DNA of 10,428 nucleotides from assembly GCA_018679695.1 (NCBI GenBank), contig JAHHKH010000216.1, positions 1 to 10,428 on the forward strand, read 5' to 3'. The notes below the pieces were generated by a model that had not been told where the DNA came from, made no database searches, and saw only the letters and a list, made by a program, of their open reading frames with translations. Positions 6,550 through 10,428 of the stretch are shown in pieces (positions within the stretch are counted from its first letter, which is position 1; every line of letters starts with the position of its first letter). Origin of the DNA: Maribacter sp. (lineage in GTDB: Bacteria; Bacteroidota; Bacteroidia; Flavobacteriales; Flavobacteriaceae). A program made the position numbers and the translations under genes.

Positions 6550-7209
6550 ATGAGTACTACTAAAATAGCCCCATCACTCCTTGCTGCGGATTTTGGCAAC
6601 TTACAACGGGATGTTGAAATGGTAAACCAAAGTGAGGCCGACTGGCATCATATTGATGTAATGGACGGTGTTTTCGTGCCCAATATTTCCTATGGCATGC
6701 CTGTATTAAAGTCCATTCAAAAACATGCGACGAAACCATTGGATGTGCATTTAATGATTGTGGACCCAGACCGATATATCAAAGCTTTTGCCGATTTGGG
6801 AGCAAACGTACTAAGTGTTCATTATGAAGCTTGCAATCATCTGCACAGATCACTACAGGCTATCAAAGCTGAAGGCATGAAGGCTGGTGTCGCCATTAAC
6901 CCCCACACAAACATTAGTTTATTGGAAGACACCATAAAAGAAATTGATCTGGTTTGTTTGATGAGCGTCAATCCAGGTTTCGGTGGGCAATCCTTTATAG
7001 AAAACACCTTCGAAAAAGTAAGGTCACTTAAGGAATTGATCAATAATAAAAGGGCAAAAACATTGATAGAAATCGATGGGGGCGTAACCTCGAAAAATGC
7101 AAAAGCGTTGGTTGAGGCAGGAGCCGATGTCTTGGTCGCTGGTAGTTTTGTGTTTAAAAGTGACAATCCAACCCAAACAATTCATGAATTAAAAGAGATT
7201 GCAGGCTAA
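6550..7209 (+). CDS. rpe: Ribulose-phosphate 3-epimerase
   Basis: Interconverts ribulose 5-phosphate and xylulose 5-phosphate in the pentose phosphate pathway, in the cytoplasm. The 219-residue length is normal for this TIM-barrel family. It opens with APSLLAADFGNL and has all the metal and catalytic residues: His34 and Asp36 in WHHIDVMDG, His67 in LDVHLMI, and Asp176 in EIDGGV. The phosphate-binding and flexible loops are visible as SVNPGFGGQSF (139-149) and VAGSFVF near the C-terminus. The stop TAA overlaps the ATG of the next gene by one base (TAATG), so rpe and the flavoprotein are translationally coupled. A tiny frame at 6530-6553 overlaps the start. The distance from rpoD may mean that genes were inserted between rpoD and rpe. 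Confidence 0.97.
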   Translation: MSTTKIAPSLLAADFGNLQRDVEMVNQSEADWHHIDVMDGVFVPNISYGMPVLKSIQKHATKPLDVHLMIVDPDRYIKAFADLGANVLSVHYEACNHLHRSLQAIKAEGMKAGVAINPHTNISLLEDTIKEIDLVCLMSVNPGFGGQSFIENTFEKVRSLKELINNKRAKTLIEIDGGVTSKNAKALVEAGADVLVAGSFVFKSDNPTQTIHELKEIAG

Positions 7210-8186
7210 TGGATCATTTTGATGTTGTCATTGTTGGTGGTGGCCCCATAGGAATCGCCTGTGGATTGGAGGCCAAAAAAAAGGGGCTTAGCTTTGTGAT
7301 CATAGAAAAAGGGCCTATAGTCAACTCGCTTTTCAACTATCCGATAAATATGCAATTCTTTTCATCGTCAGATTTATTGGAGATAGATAATATACCCTTT
7401 ATAAGTAAGGAGGCCAAACCCAAACGAAACGAAGCCCTTGAATACTATCGCCGGATTGTGACTAGCAATAATCTGAATATCAATCTTTTTGAAGAAGTTG
7501 AAGATGTTCAAAAAGTCGAAGATGTTTTTAATGTGATTACCAACAAAAATCAATATTCGACTGAAAATGTAATCATTGCGACAGGATTTTATGATTTACC
7601 CAATCTGATCGATATCCCAGGAGAGGATCTAGATAAGGTTTCACACTATTATAAAGATCCCCATTTTTATGCCAGTCAAAAATTGGCTGTCATCGGAGGC
7701 AGCAATTCTGCCATTGACGCTGCCCTGGAATGCTACCGCAAAGGTGCCGAAGTCACTTTGATTATACGTGAGCCAGAGGTGGGTAGGCGCGTTAAATATT
7801 GGGTACGGCCCGATATTATAAATCGCATCGAAGAAGGAAGCATTAAAGCCTATTTCAATGCCAATGTCAAGGAGATTCAACCATCAAAAATATTGGTTGA
7901 CACCCCTGAGGGCATGGTAGAACTTGAAAACGATTTTGTGCTTGCCCTAACAGGATATAGGCCAAATTTCGCATTTCTCCAAAAGTTGGGGATACAGCTT
8001 TCCAAAGATGAAAAAAAGCTTCCGCAATACAATCAGGAAACAATGGAGACCAATATCGATGGACTTTATTTGGCCGGTGTGATTTGTGGGGGAATGGAAA
8101 CCCATAAATGGTTTATAGAAAACTCCCGTATACATGCCCCAATGATCATCAATTCAATTGTAGAAAAAATCAAACTAAGACATTAG
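7209..8186 (+). CDS. ypdA: YpdA/Bdr-type FAD- and NAD(P)H-dependent disulfide reductase (putative bacillithiol disulfide reductase)
   Basis: A 325-residue two-Rossmann flavoprotein. The FAD-binding motif is GGGPIG (residues 10-15), followed by VIIEKG (30-35). ATGFYDLPN lies at 124-132, the NAD(P)H motif GGSNSAIDAA at 163-172, LALTGYRPN at 245-253, and the C-terminal FAD motif GLYLAGVICGG at 285-295. There is no CxxC redox pair, which separates it from thioredoxin reductase and fits the YpdA family, thought to reduce bacillithiol disulfide. In the Staphylococcus aureus enzyme a cysteine at position 14 of the GGGPCG motif is reported as important; here position 14 is Ile, and the nearest cysteine is Cys18. 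The substrate could therefore differ. Co-transcribed with rpe (overlap TAATG), a source of NADPH-pathway flux. Family confident; substrate open. Confidence 0.88.
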   Translation: MDHFDVVIVGGGPIGIACGLEAKKKGLSFVIIEKGPIVNSLFNYPINMQFFSSSDLLEIDNIPFISKEAKPKRNEALEYYRRIVTSNNLNINLFEEVEDVQKVEDVFNVITNKNQYSTENVIIATGFYDLPNLIDIPGEDLDKVSHYYKDPHFYASQKLAVIGGSNSAIDAALECYRKGAEVTLIIREPEVGRRVKYWVRPDIINRIEEGSIKAYFNANVKEIQPSKILVDTPEGMVELENDFVLALTGYRPNFAFLQKLGIQLSKDEKKLPQYNQETMETNIDGLYLAGVICGGMETHKWFIENSRIHAPMIINSIVEKIKLRH

Positions 8187-8210
8187 CGTACATTTTAGGT
8201 TATATGTCGC
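8186..8210 (+). terminator. Weak hairpin just after ypdA
   Basis: GCG-T-ACAT (8186-8193) pairs with ATGTCGC (8204-8210), giving seven base pairs, one bulge and a 10-base loop, and starts at the last base of the ypdA stop codon. No T tract follows, so it is at best a factor-dependent or RNA-stabilising 3' end. Confidence 0.25.
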
Positions 8211-8258
8211 CTGAAGTAACTTTCCAAAAATGGCTGCTTACACGAAAAACCAATAATC

Positions 8259-8290
8259 AGTACTTTAGTGCAGCGCAATTTTAGTACTAA
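8259..8290 (+). promoter_or_regulatory. Repeated AGTACT element before the Crp/Fnr gene (possible autoregulatory operator)
   Basis: AGTACT occurs at 8259-8264 and 8283-8288. The flanks make the two copies an inverted pair: ATCAGTACT on the plus strand and ATTAGTACT on the minus strand. The second copy sits in the perfect 10-base palindrome TTAGTACTAA (8281-8290), which touches the ATG at 8290. Binding there could block transcription or translation start. No convincing -33/-7 pair was found in this gap; TAACTTTC at 8217-8224 is the nearest -7-like sequence. Confidence 0.35.
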
Positions 8291-8949
8291 TGAATGCACT
8301 TACAAAATACTGGTTTTTGGAAGGTTTTGATTTGTTCAAGAAACTTGAAAAATCTTCATTGATGCAAATGTGCGAGTTGCTTGAAATGGAGTATTTTGAT
8401 AGAGGTAAGACCATTGAACTCCACAATAGGGGTAAAAAGAGTATTTATTTTCTCAAAAAAGGGGCAGTGAAAATTGCCGATAGAACCAATAATACGGCTA
8501 AATTCATAGTCAAAAAAGGAAACCTTTTTGGCGAACGCTCGTTATATGATAAAGAAGCCGCCGCTGAGGAAATGGCAATTACCTTAGAGGATAGCATTAT
8601 CTGCCACATCGAATCCAATCAAATGGAAACGCTTATGGAAAAACACAATTCGTTAAAAAACGGTATTCTCAAACTTTACGGAATACGGATCAAGAAATTG
8701 GAACGTAGACTCCAAGATCTAATATATAAGGATAGCGCAACGCGAATTAAAGAGTTCATAATAGATTATATACATGAATTTGGTGAAAAGAAAAATGACA
8801 GGTTTGTTGCGAAAAACCTGCTTTCACATAAAGAAATCGCAAACCTCACCAATACCTCAAGACAAACGGTGAGTAATATTTTAAGTAATTTAAGAAAAGA
8901 GCGACTCATAGATTACGGCTCTGGTCATATATCCCTTTTAAAAATTTAG
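8290..8949 (+). CDS. Crp/Fnr family transcriptional regulator
   Basis: A 219-residue regulator. Residues of about 14-115 form a cyclic-nucleotide-binding-like beta-roll (SIYFLKKGAVKIAD, then KGNLFGERSLYD at 76-87). A long dimerisation helix follows at about 115-145. The C-terminal winged helix-turn-helix includes SHKEIANLTNTSRQTVSNIL (residues 179-198), with recognition helix SRQTVSNILSNLRKE. It lacks the N-terminal cysteine cluster of oxygen-sensing FNR, and the Arg-Ser/Thr-Ala segment that grips cAMP in E. coli CRP is not apparent (EAAAEEMAI instead), so its ligand is unknown and may not be cAMP. It is followed after four bases by a small four-cysteine protein and then by a flavoprotein gene, the likely targets along with itself. 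Confidence 0.9.
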   Translation: MNALTKYWFLEGFDLFKKLEKSSLMQMCELLEMEYFDRGKTIELHNRGKKSIYFLKKGAVKIADRTNNTAKFIVKKGNLFGERSLYDKEAAAEEMAITLEDSIICHIESNQMETLMEKHNSLKNGILKLYGIRIKKLERRLQDLIYKDSATRIKEFIIDYIHEFGEKKNDRFVAKNLLSHKEIANLTNTSRQTVSNILSNLRKERLIDYGSGHISLLKI

Positions 8950-8953
8950 TATT

Positions 8954-9226
8954 ATGAGAAATCTATTTAATCGCCTTTTTAGAAAAAAAATTACCGATGA
9001 GTTTGAAAATGCCCCTATGGGTGTTTGTCCCAATTGTTGGGGAGATCAGGAATATGGAAATGTGATACGCGAAAAATACAAGGATATTCAGATCAAAGTG
9101 AATAATAAAGAAAGTAAACATGCCTTTATTCAAGACTTTGTAGTAACCCATTTAAATGGAATTAAACTTAAAAGTGCTGTGTATGGAATGGAATGTCCTA
9201 CCTGCAAAATGATCTATAAAAAATAG
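8954..9226 (+). CDS. Small four-cysteine (zinc-ribbon-like) protein of unknown function
   Basis: A 90-residue protein with a basic N-terminus (MRNLFNRLFRKK) and two CPxC knuckles, Cys25-Pro-Asn-Cys28 and Cys81-Pro-Thr-Cys84, separated by 52 residues. This spacing suggests one zinc (or possibly Fe-S) site formed by four cysteines, holding together the small domain between them (IQIKVNNKESKHAFIQDFVV). No signal peptide or membrane segment, so it is likely cytoplasmic. It begins four bases after the Crp/Fnr gene and is surely in the same transcript. No function can be given; a rubredoxin-like electron carrier is less likely because the knuckles are far apart and the family resemblance is not seen. 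Full-length and intact. Confidence 0.8.
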   Translation: MRNLFNRLFRKKITDEFENAPMGVCPNCWGDQEYGNVIREKYKDIQIKVNNKESKHAFIQDFVVTHLNGIKLKSAVYGMECPTCKMIYKK

Positions 9227-9310
9227 CCTTTTTGTTTTTTATTGCCTTTATCATTCATGTTCTCTTCAATTCTATAAAACAACTTCAATATCAATTTTAA
9301 AATTTCAACT

Positions 9311-10069
9311 ATGTCAGAACAACTAAATAAAATGACCGAACACCAATGTTCCAATGCACCAGCCAAATATGATGACTTAAAAGTGCTTTTCCTGAATTGC
9401 ACCTTAAATAGAACTCCAGTTCTATCACATACCGAAGGCTTAATTCATGTTGCACAAAGAATTTTCGAGGCGAATGGTGCATCAACTAAAATAATACGAC
9501 CTGTGGATTATGATATTCCAGCCGGGCTCGGTATGGATATGTCAAAAACACCGGAATGGGATAAGGATGACTGGCCACTAATACAGAAAGAAATTGATGC
9601 TTGCGATATTTTGATTGTATGCACTTCGGTCTGGTTGGGAGAAAAATCCTCGGTTTGTAATAGGGCTTTGGAGCGTATGTATGGGTATACCCATCAATTC
9701 AATGAAAAAGGTCAATATAGGGATTATGGCAAAGTAGGTGCTACCCTTATCACGGGAAATGAAGATGGGGTTAAGCATTGTGCCATGAATATACTTTTCT
9801 CTCTATCACATATAGGTTATACCGTTCCACCTCAGGCCGATGCGGGCTGGATGGGTGAAGCAGGTCCTGGGCCATCGTATAGGGATGAAGGTTCTGGTGG
9901 TCCTGAAAATGATTTCACCAATAGAAACACGACTTTTCTTGTTTGGAACTGTCTGCATTTAGCGCGTATGCTTAAGGATAATGACGGAATCCCCGCCCAT
10001 GGCAACCAACCAGATGAATGGCAAGCGGGGTGTAAAGCAGGTTTCAATAGTCCAGAACATAAACGTTAA
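9311..10069 (+). CDS. Flavodoxin-fold NAD(P)H-dependent FMN oxidoreductase family protein
   Basis: A 252-residue protein with a flavodoxin-like core. The first strand and phosphate loop are KVLFLNCTLNRTP (24-36), followed by HTEGLIHVAQRIFEANG. The second strand and switch loop are CDILIVCTSVWLGEKSSVCN (98-117), and the third KVGATLITGNEDGVKH (141-156), which fits FMN contacts. A Gly-rich segment GWMGEAGPGPSYRDEGSGG (179-197) follows, then FTNRNTTFLVWNCLHLARML (202-221). This resembles the NAD(P)H-dependent oxidoreductase / iron-sulfur-flavoprotein group of flavodoxin-fold proteins, though no CxxCxxC cluster motif is present. The N-terminal 20 residues precede the core, and Met8 is an alternative start. 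It lies 84 bases after the zinc-ribbon-like gene, so it may be in the same operon. Substrate unknown. Confidence 0.85.
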   Translation: MSEQLNKMTEHQCSNAPAKYDDLKVLFLNCTLNRTPVLSHTEGLIHVAQRIFEANGASTKIIRPVDYDIPAGLGMDMSKTPEWDKDDWPLIQKEIDACDILIVCTSVWLGEKSSVCNRALERMYGYTHQFNEKGQYRDYGKVGATLITGNEDGVKHCAMNILFSLSHIGYTVPPQADAGWMGEAGPGPSYRDEGSGGPENDFTNRNTTFLVWNCLHLARMLKDNDGIPAHGNQPDEWQAGCKAGFNSPEHKR

Positions 10070-10094
10070 TATTCGAATATCCTGAAATTGATTT

Positions 10095-10115
10095 GAGGTA
10101 AACTTTTTAACCCTC
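10095..10115. terminator. Weak hairpin between the convergent flavoprotein and partial genes
   Basis: GAGGTAAA (10095-10102) pairs with TTTA and CCTC (10106-10115) with a two-base bulge, giving a stem of about eight pairs and a 3-base loop. It lies 25 bases after the flavoprotein stop and touches the stop codon of the opposing gene, where a shared bidirectional 3' end would be expected. AT-rich sequence follows, but no clean T run. Confidence 0.3.
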
Positions 10116-10428
10116 TATTTCAAATTTTCGTCCGACAATTGAATATTAAGTGATGCTTTTTCCTGGGTAGCTTGCCAAAAATTATACAAGCTGTTCCAAG
10201 AGTTGTCTGGAGCAGATTTTCGTGCAAAGTTCTCAAGATTCGCACTTATAGTGGCCAAATCGCTGTCTGTCATTTTCCCAAGGGAAAGAACTATTGTAAT
10301 TGCATTGAATTCCTTTTGCGAATTTTCAACAGCTGGTATACGATTGCCATGCTCGGATACAAGTTGTGCCGGGGTTAAGGTTATGATTTCCGAAGCTGTG
10401 AATTTTCCTGAACCTTGCGACTCAGGGT
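10115..10428 (-). CDS. Hypothetical protein, C-terminal part (5' end beyond window)
   Basis: On the minus strand a frame stays open from the window edge for 103 codons to TAG at 10117-10115. It has no start codon near the edge, so the gene continues past 10428. The visible end reads with ordinary protein composition, for example ASEIITLTPAQLVSEHGNRI (residues 11-30 of the visible part), SLGKMTDSDLATISANLENF and NSWNSLYNFWQATQEKASL. It is mostly soluble-looking and helical, with no cysteine, no membrane segment and no motif I recognise. It faces the flavoprotein gene end to end with a 45-bp gap. A plus-strand frame at 10172-10378 overlaps it but has an unlikely composition. That this is real coding sequence is likely; the family is unknown. 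Confidence 0.68.
   Translation of the reverse strand, partial: PESQGSGKFTASEIITLTPAQLVSEHGNRIPAVENSQKEFNAITIVLSLGKMTDSDLATISANLENFARKSAPDNSWNSLYNFWQATQEKASLNIQLSDENLK

Noticed and set aside
6837..7166. Minus-strand frame of 109 codons inside rpe
   Set aside because: It is fully inside an unmistakable rpe gene; opposite-strand shadow.
7486..7528. Repeated GAAGATGTT giving VEDVQKVEDV in YpdA
   Set aside because: A short coding repeat in a surface loop of an intact protein; no sign of expansion or mobility.
9216..9242. A-rich/T-rich hairpin ATAAAAAA...TTTTTTAT after the zinc-ribbon-like gene
   Set aside because: The pairing is only A-T with an 11-base loop, too weak to call a terminator; such runs are common in this composition.
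10069..10080. 12-base perfect palindrome ATATTCGAATAT at the flavoprotein stop
   Set aside because: AT-rich and overlapping a stop codon; no T tract or second copy gives it a role. Could be chance.
10172..10378. Plus-strand frame of 68 codons
   Set aside because: It lies over a longer minus-strand frame that stays open to the window edge and has more natural composition; the plus-strand product is rich in Cys, Arg and Trp and resembles nothing.
1..10428. Search for tRNA, rRNA, CRISPR array, IS element or attachment site
   Set aside because: By eye no cloverleaf, spaced repeat array, transposase or flanking target duplication was seen.

Overview
The window looks like the chromosome of a marine-type member of the Flavobacteriaceae (Bacteroidota), close in flavour to Maribacter, Zobellia, Arenibacter or Muricauda. 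The reasons are the short 287-residue primary sigma factor with its typical Bacteroidota start, the lack of Shine-Dalgarno sequences before the genes, several upstream boxes of the Bacteroidota -7 type (TAnnTTTG), short lipoprotein signals ending in Gly-Cys, and a moderately AT-rich composition. The genus is an inference. No tRNA, rRNA, IS element or CRISPR array was seen.

Layout. (1) 33-895: rpoD, primary sigma factor, broken in this sequence by an apparent one-base deletion near 791 inside the region 4.2 helix-turn-helix. (2) 896-1110: intergenic stretch with a strong hairpin terminator at 1013-1039. (3) 1111-1783: overlapping pair of a VF530-type small DNA-binding protein and the tRNA wobble methylase TrmL. 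(4) 1801-2769 (minus): Tat-signal sugar-phosphate-isomerase-like TIM-barrel protein, tail to tail with trmL. (5) 2910-6471: a PQQ-type beta-propeller/cytochrome c lipoprotein followed one base later by a TPR lipoprotein; this pair is divergent from the isomerase gene across a repeat-rich 140-bp region. (6) 6550-8186: rpe and a YpdA-type flavin disulfide reductase, overlapping by one base. (7) 8290-10069: a Crp/Fnr-type regulator, a 90-residue four-cysteine protein, and a flavodoxin-fold flavoprotein. (8) 10115-10428 (minus): C-terminal part of an unrecognised gene that runs off the window.

How the genes may work together. Part 4/5 reads as a small cell-envelope module for carbohydrate oxidation or isomerisation: an exported TIM-barrel enzyme, a heme lipoprotein of the kind common in Planctomycetes, Verrucomicrobia and Bacteroidota, and a TPR lipoprotein that may scaffold it. 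No SusC/SusD or glycoside hydrolase is present. Parts 6/7 read as a redox/thiol neighbourhood: a disulfide-reductase-like flavoprotein, a Crp/Fnr regulator, a zinc-ribbon-like protein and a flavoprotein oxidoreductase. These links rest on gene order and domain type, not on direct evidence.

The points most worth a second look are the rpoD frameshift, the CACTTA repeat array between the divergent isomerase and cytochrome genes, the Ile in place of the expected active-site Cys14 in the YpdA homologue, and the repeated AGTACT element at the start of the Crp/Fnr gene.
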